Below are positions 33,610 to 41,542 of a DNA stretch of 64,000 bases, piece by piece. Origin of the DNA: Pseudarthrobacter sp. IC2-21. Its GTDB lineage: Bacteria; Actinomycetota; Actinomycetes; Actinomycetales; Micrococcaceae. The stretch's first letter is position 1. Each line of letters begins with the position of its first letter. The stretch lies in the NCBI RefSeq assembly GCF_034048115.1, contig NZ_CP139145.1, forward strand, positions 992,001 through 1,056,000, read 5' to 3'. The notes under the pieces were generated by a model that had not been told where the DNA came from, searched no databases, and saw only the letters and a program-made list of their open reading frames with translations. The position numbers were made by a program, and so were the translations under genes.

Positions 33610-35181
33610 CTAGGTGGTTGGGACTCCGTACTCGGTCAGGCCGTTCCTGATCGCGAACAACGTGGCACCCACCCTATTGGTTGCACCGATCTTGGTGTAG
33701 ATGTGCTCCACGTGGTTGCGGACGGTCTTCCGGGCAAGGAACAGGGCGCCGGCGATCTCGGCCGGCGTCATGCCGCGGCAGAGCATGCCGAGGATTTCCA
33801 CTTCCCGCGGGGTGAGTCCGCCCGCGGCGGCATGCGGACGGCGGGGCTGCTGGCCGGCCGCCACAAGCACGGCCTCCACCGCTTCGCTGCCGAGCCTTCC
33901 TGCTGAAACTTCCCGCCGGAGCCGGGCAGCCGCATCAGCCGGCGTGAGCGCAGGCCGGTGCGGACGTGGCTCCAGGGAGGCATGGTAGGAGTCGGCAGCC
34001 GCCAGGATCCGCTGCCTGATCCCCAGCTCCGCTCCACCCAGCCCGCGTGGATAGCCTGACCCGTCGAGCCGCTCGTGGTGTGCGCCGGTGAGGGCCGCCT
34101 CGCCCTTCAGCCCGGGAACGCGGCTGAGGATCCGCTCGCCCAGAAACGGGTGCATGCGGATGCGTTCCAGCTCCAGCCCGGTGAGGGGCTCCTTCTTGTC
34201 CCACACCTGGTTGGACACCCCCAACCGGCCCAGGTCGTGCACCCAGCCTGCACGGCGGAGCTCCCCGACGTCGCCCGCCGGCAGCCCGTGCTCCTTGCCG
34301 GCGGCGGCGGCGAGGGCCGCCACGGCGCGGGAATGCCCGGCCGTGTAGGGAGACTTGAGGTCTGCGAAGTCGCCGATCGCGCGGAGCACCGCATCCAGCT
34401 GGCCGCCGGACAGGGGAGCGTCAGCGGGAGCCAGGTCAAGGGCCGCCCGCCAGCAGTCGACGTCGAGAAGCCCTGCGGTGAGTGCACCGGCCTGGTCGAG
34501 GAACAGCCCGGCCAGCGCCGGATCGAACTGGCTGCCGCGGCGCGCCCGGACCATGGCCACCGCCCCGGCCAGCCCCTCCCGGCGCAGGAAGACCTCGGCC
34601 GTGTCCGCGAGTTGCATGATCCGCATCTCCAACGGGATGTCCAGCCCTGACACGCCCGCCGGCAGGCCCTTGCCGTCCCACCGCTCGAAGGTGTGGGCGA
34701 GCAGGCCTGCCACGCCGTCGTCGAGGCCTACACTGCTGGCCAGCACCCCGGCGGAGACGCAGTGCGAGGCAATCATGGTCCGCACCGCACCGCTGCCCGT
34801 CGCCGCGAAACGCGTCCAGCGGGCAACACGGGCCAGCGGCGGGAGGCCGGCACCGGCGTGGCTGAACATGCCGGCGTACATGGGCAGGCCGTGCTGGTCG
34901 CGGTTGTAGTAGTCGGCGCGGAAGGCGATATCGTCCGTGAACAACGCGGCCAGTTCAAAGGAGTCCGCGTGGCAGCCGATCCAGGCCAGCTGGTTGGCGT
35001 AGTAGATCCTGCCCTGGCCGGCGGCGTCAACCCCCGCTGCCCCGGCGATCCGTAGCGCCAGCAGGGACGCGCGCAGCATGTGCTCCATCGGCTGCCCGAG
35101 CCCCAGATCGATGGCGAGCGACAGCGCGGCCAGGACTTCGCTGCGGCGGGGCGCAGCCGGCGACTGCATCACACCTGCCAT
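33610..35181 (-). CDS. HD-GYP-type phosphohydrolase fused to LuxR DNA-binding domain
   Basis: 523 residues. The C-terminus (about 455-515) is a LuxR/FixJ helix-turn-helix (GLTPREVEILGMLCRGMTPA, VRNHVEHIYTKIGATNRVGA). Before it lies an HD-GYP domain: HSRAVAALA, then HDLGRLGVSNQVW, HPFLGERIL and HHERLDGSGYPRGL. The N-terminal half has a second, degenerate copy in which HTFERWDGKGLP replaces the GYP motif. HD-GYP enzymes typically hydrolyse cyclic dinucleotides, so this may couple nucleotide turnover to transcription (inference). ATG 35181 or, with a better ribosome-binding site, ATG 35169. Confidence 0.85.
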   Translation of the reverse strand: MAGVMQSPAAPRRSEVLAALSLAIDLGLGQPMEHMLRASLLALRIAGAAGVDAAGQGRIYYANQLAWIGCHADSFELAALFTDDIAFRADYYNRDQHGLPMYAGMFSHAGAGLPPLARVARWTRFAATGSGAVRTMIASHCVSAGVLASSVGLDDGVAGLLAHTFERWDGKGLPAGVSGLDIPLEMRIMQLADTAEVFLRREGLAGAVAMVRARRGSQFDPALAGLFLDQAGALTAGLLDVDCWRAALDLAPADAPLSGGQLDAVLRAIGDFADLKSPYTAGHSRAVAALAAAAGKEHGLPAGDVGELRRAGWVHDLGRLGVSNQVWDKKEPLTGLELERIRMHPFLGERILSRVPGLKGEAALTGAHHERLDGSGYPRGLGGAELGIRQRILAAADSYHASLEPRPHRPALTPADAAARLRREVSAGRLGSEAVEAVLVAAGQQPRRPHAAAGGLTPREVEILGMLCRGMTPAEIAGALFLARKTVRNHVEHIYTKIGATNRVGATLFAIRNGLTEYGVPTT

Positions 35182-35227
35182 TCTAGAAAGCCGTCAGCCA
35201 AGGCAGTAGGGACCACGCTCGCGGCGG

Positions 35228-35983
35228 TTATGCCGCCTGTTTCTTCCCGGCCTTTACCCGGACAGGACCGGGTCCGGCTGGAGGCGCGGTGGACGGGAAC
35301 CTGACGCCCACCCGGGCCCCGAACAGGCCGCTCTGCGGAAGCCAGAAGTCCGCCAGGTGGTCCTGGACCGGCAGTGCCGCCGGGACTCCCGCGTCCGCGC
35401 CCTGGATGGTGGCCCGGGACTCCGTCACGAGCCACAACTGCCGCGGCTGGGCCTGGAACGTCTGGCCGTTCGGCACCACACCCGAGACCTTCATCCGGCC
35501 GGCGTTTAGGATGGGGCCGGCGAATGCTCCCATGGCCCGGAGCACCAGCCCGTTCCGCCAGAGCCGTTCCGGCATCCGCGCGGCCATGGCCGTCAGCATC
35601 CTGGTGGCCGCGGACGTGCCTAGCTGCAGGCGCCAGTCAACGGCGCCGGGAACCGTGATCCGGACGGTGAACGGCCCGCTCCACTGGATCTCGACGTCGG
35701 TCTCCACCGTGTGCTGGACGGCCGTCCCGAAGTATCGGGCGCAGCTGAACTCGGGTGCGGTGTTGGCGTAGATGGTCCACTCGCCGGCGGGTGTGCGGTG
35801 CCAGACGGAGCGGTAGCCGGGGCCCACGGAGCTGACCGGAAAATCCCGGAAGGCCAGGTAGTGGCCAGTGCTGAAGGGTAGGCCCAGGACGGCGTAGCCG
35901 GCGAAATGCTCGGCGGCGTCGTCCGGAAGTTCGGCAAGTTTCGGTGTTGCCTCTGCTGATGTCTGCGGCTGGTAGATGGTCAT
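35228..35983 (-). CDS. Hypothetical protein, no family recognised
   Basis: 251 residues, soluble, no signal peptide or membrane helix. Recognisable stretches are GYAVLGLPFSTGHYLAFRDF, VGPGYRSVWHRTPAGEWTIY and FSCARYFG, which suggest a beta-rich lipocalin-like or acetoacetate-decarboxylase-like barrel, but this is only an impression. GGAGG five bases before the ATG at 35983 fixes the start. Stands between the HD-GYP/LuxR gene and the ion channel, all on the minus strand. Confidence 0.7.
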   Translation of the reverse strand: MTIYQPQTSAEATPKLAELPDDAAEHFAGYAVLGLPFSTGHYLAFRDFPVSSVGPGYRSVWHRTPAGEWTIYANTAPEFSCARYFGTAVQHTVETDVEIQWSGPFTVRITVPGAVDWRLQLGTSAATRMLTAMAARMPERLWRNGLVLRAMGAFAGPILNAGRMKVSGVVPNGQTFQAQPRQLWLVTESRATIQGADAGVPAALPVQDHLADFWLPQSGLFGARVGVRFPSTAPPAGPGPVRVKAGKKQAA

Positions 35984-36085
35984 GGCCGCCTCCTTTTCTC
36001 CATGACCCGAGCCTATGACCGGGCGGCGGCAGGGGCATGGGGCAATTGCCCCATGTTGGCCCACCTGGCCCGCGGGTGCCGGACG

Positions 36086-36979
36086 CTATTCTGCGCCGGG
36101 ATTCCGGCGCCGCACGTGCCGGTGGTGCAGTTCGTAGCTGTCGAACACATCGGCGGATGTGGTTCCGGCGTGGCCGAATTTGCCGCGCAGGACTTCGGCG
36201 AGTCCTTCGAGGGCGGCATGGAGCATCCGGCCGGCGAACTGGAGTTCAGCGTTCTCGCTGCGCTGCGCCTGGGATGCCAGCTCCTGGGCGTAGGCCACCG
36301 TGGCCGGCAGGGAACCGCGCTGCTCAATTTCACGGAAGTAGTAGGTTTCGTGGAACGCGAGGAGGTCTATGCTCACCGACGCCACGTTCCCGGCGATGGA
36401 CTCCAGCAGTCCGGCCGCGTGAGCCGGGTTCACCGCCAGGAGGCCGGCCGGACCCGCGGCTTCCCGGAGCAGGTTCAGCTGATGGGCAAGCGCCCGGCGG
36501 CGGTTGAGGGCCGGGAAGGTCTGCAGGATCCAGGTGACCGTCGCTGTCAGCAACCCGAATCCGGTGACGGCCTCGAGGGCAACCACCAGCCTGAGCACCG
36601 GATGCGCCGCCACGATGTCGCCGAAGCCCACCGTGGAGAGCGTGACCAGGGACATGTAGAGGGCTTCGGCGAAGTCGGCCTGCAGCGGAACCCCGGCACC
36701 ATAAACAAAACCGTCCGTCAGGTGGGGCAGGTAGAGCAGGGCCCAGCCGACGGCCGCCAGGCCGGCCCATGCACCGATGACGGCCGCCATCGCCAGGGGC
36801 GCTGCGATGAACGTGCCCCGGCCCCGCAGTTTCCGCGACACCAGCCAGAACCCGCGCATGATCGCCCGGCCCAGGGGCCCGGAGCCGTGCGGGTAAAGGA
36901 GCGTACGGAAGACGTCCACGAGCATCAGCAGAACCAGCCCGGCGCCCAAGACCGTCCAGAGCGTGTCCTCGAAGTCCAT
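36086..36979 (-). CDS. Potassium channel (two-pore-helix type)
   Basis: 297 residues. Four hydrophobic segments lie in the first 170 residues, with the selectivity filter TVGFGD in LYMSLVTLSTVGFGDIV near residue 120. The C-terminal cytoplasmic part (about 170-297) is helical and has no recognisable RCK or cyclic-nucleotide domain. Probably conducts K+ across the cytoplasmic membrane. The filter GFGD (rather than GYGD) still fits known K+ channels. Confidence 0.87.
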   Translation of the reverse strand: MDFEDTLWTVLGAGLVLLMLVDVFRTLLYPHGSGPLGRAIMRGFWLVSRKLRGRGTFIAAPLAMAAVIGAWAGLAAVGWALLYLPHLTDGFVYGAGVPLQADFAEALYMSLVTLSTVGFGDIVAAHPVLRLVVALEAVTGFGLLTATVTWILQTFPALNRRRALAHQLNLLREAAGPAGLLAVNPAHAAGLLESIAGNVASVSIDLLAFHETYYFREIEQRGSLPATVAYAQELASQAQRSENAELQFAGRMLHAALEGLAEVLRGKFGHAGTTSADVFDSYELHHRHVRRRNPGAE

Positions 36980-37016
36980 CCCTCATCTTAGAAGCGGCAC
37001 GGCCACGCCGGGGAAA

Positions 37017-37984
37017 TTAGCCCTCGGCCTCGTACGCCTTGGGCAGCTTCAGCCCGCGTTCCTCCATGAGGGTGCGCAGCCGGGTGGGGTAGTCGGTGAT
37101 GATGCCGTCCACGCCCAGGTCCATCAGGCGGGCCATGTCCGCGGTGGTGTTCACGGTCCAGGGGATGACGGGCAGCCCCACTGCGTGGGCATCGGTGATC
37201 ATCGCAGGGGTGACGGAACGGAACGTGGGGGAGACGGCGTCGTACCCCAGGGCGGCTGCCGCCTTGGGAAGCGAACCGTTGTAGTCGTCGATGTCGATGC
37301 CGCCCAGGTTGGGGCTCTTGCCGGGCTGGCCCACGCCCATCCAGGCGTCGCCGCTGGAGAGTGCCACCAGGGTCAGCCCGGGTGAGGGACTCCATGCCGG
37401 CGCCGCCGATCTCGCTGTCGTTCACCTTGGTTTCCACGTTGAAGCGGACTTTCGCGGCGTTGGTGTCGCGGGCCAGCTGGTACACGTCCTTGAGCTCGGC
37501 GATCCGGTTGCCCTCGATGACGTCCTGGTCCGGGTAGCCGGGCAGCTGCATGAAGCCGCAGTTTAGGGTCTTGACCTGGGCCAGGGACAGCTCGGCCACG
37601 CGGTCGCCCACGTACGGGAACTCGGGGTCGCCGGCGGTGGCCGGTGCGGTGTCGACCCACTTGTTCGCCTGGATGGTGTCGTCGTGCCAGACGATGACCT
37701 TGCCGTCGTCGGTCAGGTGGGTGTCCAGCTCCAGGGTGGTCACGCCCAGCTTCAGGGAGTTGGCGAAAGGCGGTGAGGGACTCTTCGGTCCACTCGCCGC
37801 GGCCGCCGCGGTGGCTCTGCAGGTCGAAGGACCCGTTGCGTTCGTTGACGTTCAGGGCGGAGGTTGCGGCGCCGGCAGCGTTCGACGACGGCGTGCCGGT
37901 TTGGGTGTCAGGGCTAGCGACGGCGGGGCTCGCCATCGCGGCGATGAGGGCGGCGGCTGCCGCGGCAGTCAGGACGTGGCGCAT
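37017..37984 (-). pseudogene. Broken glycerophosphodiester phosphodiesterase
   Basis: A signal peptide (MRHVLTAAAAAALIAAMASP) leads into SFDLQSHRGGRGEWTEESLT, the GDPD catalytic start with the HRG motif. One extra base near 37767 (coding GCCTTTCGC where GCCTTCGCC would keep frame) shifts the frame. The sequence continues in the next frame as TLELDTHLTDDGKVIVWHDD (ELD and HD catalytic residues) as far as about 37385, where the frame changes again and some 40 residues expected around the IQSFD strand seem to be missing. It ends in a third frame with DAHAVGLPVIPWTVN and GVDGIITDYP. Both lesions follow GAGTCCCTCACC. Either a true pseudogene or sequence errors. Confidence 0.8.
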
Positions 37985-38280
37985 GGGTGGTTTCCTCCCC
38001 GGATTTCATTGATGCGCCCGGGTGGCGGTGCCAGAATGGTCGAAGCACATAAAATCAGCCGCCATGGGACCTGGGCCGGGACTGAACGCAGGGTTCCGTC
38101 CGCACCTTGACCATTCGGCTCTTCCTGTCAGCCCGGCACGGTTGCCGGACACCCGGGCTTCGCCAGCATCGCGAGTCCAATGCCAAAGACGGCGCCATCC
38201 GTCGGTGGCGTGTGTCCACTGGAGGTACAAGTGCCTGAATGCCAGCTGTGGGGTAGTTTCGATGCGGCGGTGGGGCAGCC
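37985..38280. other. Intergenic region between GDPD pseudogene and MHS transporter
   Basis: About 300 bp separating divergent genes. I see no open frame with protein-like features, no clear promoter pair and no hairpin. It must contain the promoter of the MHS transporter. Confidence 0.4.
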
Positions 38281-39795
38281 ATGACACGGCAACCTCTGCA
38301 GAAGCGCCGGCTCCGCGTCTCAGACGTCAATGTTGTTGACCACCGGACGCTCCGGAAAGCGCTGGGCGGGACCATCGTCGGGAACACGATGGAATGGTAC
38401 GACGTGGGGGTCTTCGGGTATCTGATCACCACCATGGGGCCGGTGTTCCTGCCCGAAGCGGACAAAGCCGTGCAGAACCTGTTCCTGCTGGGGACGTTCG
38501 GGGCCACGTTTATCGCCCGCCCGGTGGGCGGGGTGTTTTTCGGCTGGCTGGGCGACAAGATCGGCCGGCAGAAGGTCCTGGCCATGACCCTTATGCTCAT
38601 GGCCGCGGTCACGTTCGCCGTCGGCCTGCTCCCCGGGTACTCGGTCCTCGGCATCTGGGCCGCCGTGCTGCTGGTGGTCACCAAGCTGGTGCAGGGGTTT
38701 TCGACCGGGGGCGAGTACGCAGGCGCCACTACGTTCGTCAGTGAGCACTCCCCGGACCACCGCCGCGGCTTCTTTGTCAGCTTCCTGGACATGGGCAGCT
38801 ATCTGGGCTTCGCCCTGGGCGCCGGTCTGGTGTCCGTCCTCCAGCTGATCCTGGGCCAGGCCGGGATGGAGGCCTGGGGCTGGCGAATTCCGTTCCTGAT
38901 TGCCGGGCCCCTGGGCATCATTGCGATCTACTTCCGGATGAAAATTGAGGAATCGCCGGCGTTCCGGGCAACCCTTGAGGCCGAGGCGGAGACGGCCAGG
39001 CATCCTGAAACCGGTGAGGTCCTCGGGCCCCTGGGCCCGGTGGGGATCCTCAAGGCCCACTGGCAGCGGATCGTGCTGGCCATGATCCTGGTGGCCGCCG
39101 CCAACACGGTGGGCTACGCGCTGACCTCCTACATGCCCACGTACCTGACCACCAACAAGGGCTACGACGAAATCCACGGGACCCTCCTGACCATCCCGGT
39201 CCTGGTGGTCATGTCCCTGTGCATTCCGCTGACCGGTCATCTTTCGGATCGGATCGGCCGGCGCCCGGTGCTGTGGATAGGTGCCATCAGCACGGTGGTC
39301 CTGGCGCTGCCGGCCTTCACCCTGATCTCCGTCGGAACCATTCCGGCCACGGTCACCGGCCTGGCCCTGGTGGCCTTCCCGGTCACGTTCTACGTGGCCA
39401 ACCTCGCCTCCGCGCTGCCGGCGCTGTTCCCCACGGCCCACCGCTACGGGGCCATGGGGATCGCGTACAACTTTGCCGTGGCCATCTTCGGCGGCACCAC
39501 GCCGTTCATTATTGCCAGCCTGATCCAACTGACGGGCAACGACCTGATGCCCGCGTATTACCTCATGGCCACCTCGGCCATCGCCGCGGTCACCATCTAC
39601 TTCCTGCCCGAATCCGCCCGGCGGCATCTGCCCGGGTCGATGCCCAGCGTGGATTCGGAGCAGGCCGCCCGCGAACTGGTGGCCACCCAGGACGCCAACC
39701 CCCTGCTGGACATGGCCACGCTGCCGTTCGGCCCCGGATACGAGGCCGCAAGGGCGGCGCATGCGGGATCCGAAGGCAGGGCGGGGGAGCGGTGA
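38281..39795 (+). CDS. MFS transporter, metabolite:H+ symporter (MHS/ProP-like) family
   Basis: 504 residues with 12 membrane helices. GNTMEWYDVGVFGYLITTMG in helix 1, RPVGGVFFGWLGDKIGRQKV between helices 2 and 3, and FSTGGEYAGATTFVSEHSP in helix 4 are the MHS hallmarks. It probably imports an osmolyte, dicarboxylate or aromatic acid with protons. The C-terminal 50 residues are hydrophilic. No pathway genes are adjacent. Confidence 0.9.
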   Translation: MTRQPLQKRRLRVSDVNVVDHRTLRKALGGTIVGNTMEWYDVGVFGYLITTMGPVFLPEADKAVQNLFLLGTFGATFIARPVGGVFFGWLGDKIGRQKVLAMTLMLMAAVTFAVGLLPGYSVLGIWAAVLLVVTKLVQGFSTGGEYAGATTFVSEHSPDHRRGFFVSFLDMGSYLGFALGAGLVSVLQLILGQAGMEAWGWRIPFLIAGPLGIIAIYFRMKIEESPAFRATLEAEAETARHPETGEVLGPLGPVGILKAHWQRIVLAMILVAAANTVGYALTSYMPTYLTTNKGYDEIHGTLLTIPVLVVMSLCIPLTGHLSDRIGRRPVLWIGAISTVVLALPAFTLISVGTIPATVTGLALVAFPVTFYVANLASALPALFPTAHRYGAMGIAYNFAVAIFGGTTPFIIASLIQLTGNDLMPAYYLMATSAIAAVTIYFLPESARRHLPGSMPSVDSEQAARELVATQDANPLLDMATLPFGPGYEAARAAHAGSEGRAGER

Positions 39796-39971
39796 CGGGG
39801 CGGCGCCCCTGTATCCTGACAAGGTAGCTCAAGGGTCCCCGGGGCCATCGACCAGGGCCTGACTCCGGCCCCCGAATTTCCCGGAATGGAACCTCTATCA
39901 GCACTGACCCAGCAGCTCCCGCCAGCACCCCCGCGTCCGCGCACACCCCTGCGGCGGAGGAACCCGCCGTC

Positions 39972-41072
39972 GTGACCTGGACCGAGGCCGGTGAGAGCAG
40001 GACCGCGCGCTGGCGTTCGGCGAACGGCCGGCCGGCGCCCACGCGGGTGGAAGTGGTGGACGATTCCCTCACGGCCGATGACGCGAACCGGATGGCATCC
40101 CAGGGGGTCGCGATGCTCTGGCACGGTGACTTCCACAACGCGCGGCAGATCCTCAACGCCCTGGACCGGCGGGTAGGCGCCGGAAAGAAGACCGCAGGAA
40201 CCCCGGCCGATCAGTTCTACCGGCACCGCCAGGCCGCCTCGCACCGGGCACGCATTCTCGGCCTGCTGCTGATTCCCCTTGACCCCGGCCCGGTGGTGCC
40301 GCTGCGCCGCGCACCGGACATCCGGGAGGCCGCCGCGGAAGCGTACGGTGAGATCGGCGAACCGTCCGTGGTGTCCCTGCATGAGCTGGTCGGGGCCATC
40401 GGCGCGCACGAGTGGCGGCGGAACGGCGTCTACGTCGAGGCGCTGCAGGGCCGGATCCACCCGCACTACGGCACGTTCTTCCCCACCCGCAGTGAGTACG
40501 TGGACCTCGTGGCCACCGCTGCGCTGCCGGCTGACACGCTGGCGTTCGACGTCGGAACCGGCACCGGGGTGCTCGCCGCCGTCCTCGCCCGCCGCGGCGT
40601 CCGCCGCGTGGTGGCCACCGACAACCAGCCGCGCGCCATCGCCTGCGCCGCCGAGAACTTCCGGAACCTCGGCGTCGCGGACCGTGCCGAAGCCGTCCTG
40701 ACGGACATGTTTCCGCCCGGACGCGCACCGCTGATCGTGTGCAACCCGCCCTGGATTCCGGCCACGCCGCATTCGTCCCTGGACAGCGCCGTCTACGACC
40801 CCGGCAGCAGGATGCTGTTCCGGTTCCTGAACGAACTCCCCGCCCACCTGGAGCCCGGCGGTGAAGGCTGGCTGGTCCTCTCCGACCTGGCCGAACACCT
40901 TGGCCTGCGCTCGCGGGAGGACCTGCTGACCGCCATCGAAGCGGCCGGCCTGAAAGTGACGGAACGGCTCGACACCCGGCCAACGCATGCGAAGGCATCG
41001 GACCCCAACGATCCGCTGTTCCAGGCACGCTCCGCCGAGGTCACGTCCCTCTGGCGGCTTGTTCCCCGGTAG
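39972..41072 (+). CDS. Class I SAM-dependent methyltransferase with NPPW motif
   Basis: 366 residues from the GTG at 39972. An N-terminal domain of about 160 residues precedes the methyltransferase domain, which has FDVGTGTGVLAAVLARRGV (SAM motif I) and IVCNPPWIPATP. The NPPW/Y motif typifies N-methylation of Gln, adenine or guanine, as in PrmC and RsmC. Target probably rRNA, DNA or a protein Gln. The frame stays open upstream to an ATC at 39897 preceded by GGAATGGA; this may be a rare non-standard start adding 25 residues beginning (M)STDPAAP. Confidence 0.82.
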   Translation: MTWTEAGESRTARWRSANGRPAPTRVEVVDDSLTADDANRMASQGVAMLWHGDFHNARQILNALDRRVGAGKKTAGTPADQFYRHRQAASHRARILGLLLIPLDPGPVVPLRRAPDIREAAAEAYGEIGEPSVVSLHELVGAIGAHEWRRNGVYVEALQGRIHPHYGTFFPTRSEYVDLVATAALPADTLAFDVGTGTGVLAAVLARRGVRRVVATDNQPRAIACAAENFRNLGVADRAEAVLTDMFPPGRAPLIVCNPPWIPATPHSSLDSAVYDPGSRMLFRFLNELPAHLEPGGEGWLVLSDLAEHLGLRSREDLLTAIEAAGLKVTERLDTRPTHAKASDPNDPLFQARSAEVTSLWRLVPR

Positions 41073-41095
41073 TCCGGGGGGCGATGGACTTGTCC

Positions 41096-41542
41096 CTAGG
41101 ACGCGGAAGGGTGCCTGACGCGGCCCAGCTTCAAGAGCTTGGCCGCGAGCCAGGTGACGGCGCTGCAGGCCGCGACGCCCCAGGCAATGTCGGTGACCGC
41201 AACGAGGACGGGGAAGTCCTTGAGGACGGCCAGCCCGGTGAGCGCCCAGGTGGCATAGGTGAAGAAGCCGAACAGCGCCCCGCCGGCCACCCGCTGCCGC
41301 ATGGTGGCCCGCTGCTGGTTCGGCCTGATGCCGTAGTGCACTATCCCCGCGACATAGATGAGATAGAAGGCTGCGGCGCCGGCCATGTTGGGGCTGTCAG
41401 CCAGCAGGCCCGGAATCTGGCTTTCGTACTGCCGGCTGGCCACGGTGGTGATCCAGAGGACGTCGAGCACGGCAAACAGCACCGCGGCCACCGCGTAGGC
41501 CAGCAACCACTTTCTGACTGGGGCGTTGCCCTGGGCGTTCAT
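41096..41542 (-). CDS. DUF2177 membrane protein
   Basis: 148 residues with four predicted helices. FAVLDVLWITTVASRQYESQ in the first helix-loop and AAFYLIYVAGIVHYGIRP in the second, then GALFGFFTYATWALTG, match DUF2177. Function unknown. Its ATG overlaps the stop of the acyl-CoA ligase gene (ATGA), so it is the third gene of the MarR-ligase-DUF2177 operon. Confidence 0.83.
   Translation of the reverse strand: MNAQGNAPVRKWLLAYAVAAVLFAVLDVLWITTVASRQYESQIPGLLADSPNMAGAAAFYLIYVAGIVHYGIRPNQQRATMRQRVAGGALFGFFTYATWALTGLAVLKDFPVLVAVTDIAWGVAACSAVTWLAAKLLKLGRVRHPSAS

Noticed and set aside
38320..39822. 500-codon minus-strand frame over the MHS transporter; similar frames at 41590-43335, 36002-36991, 28458-29495 and 30836-32674
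   Set aside because: Each mirrors a well-supported gene on the other strand and shows no domain features.
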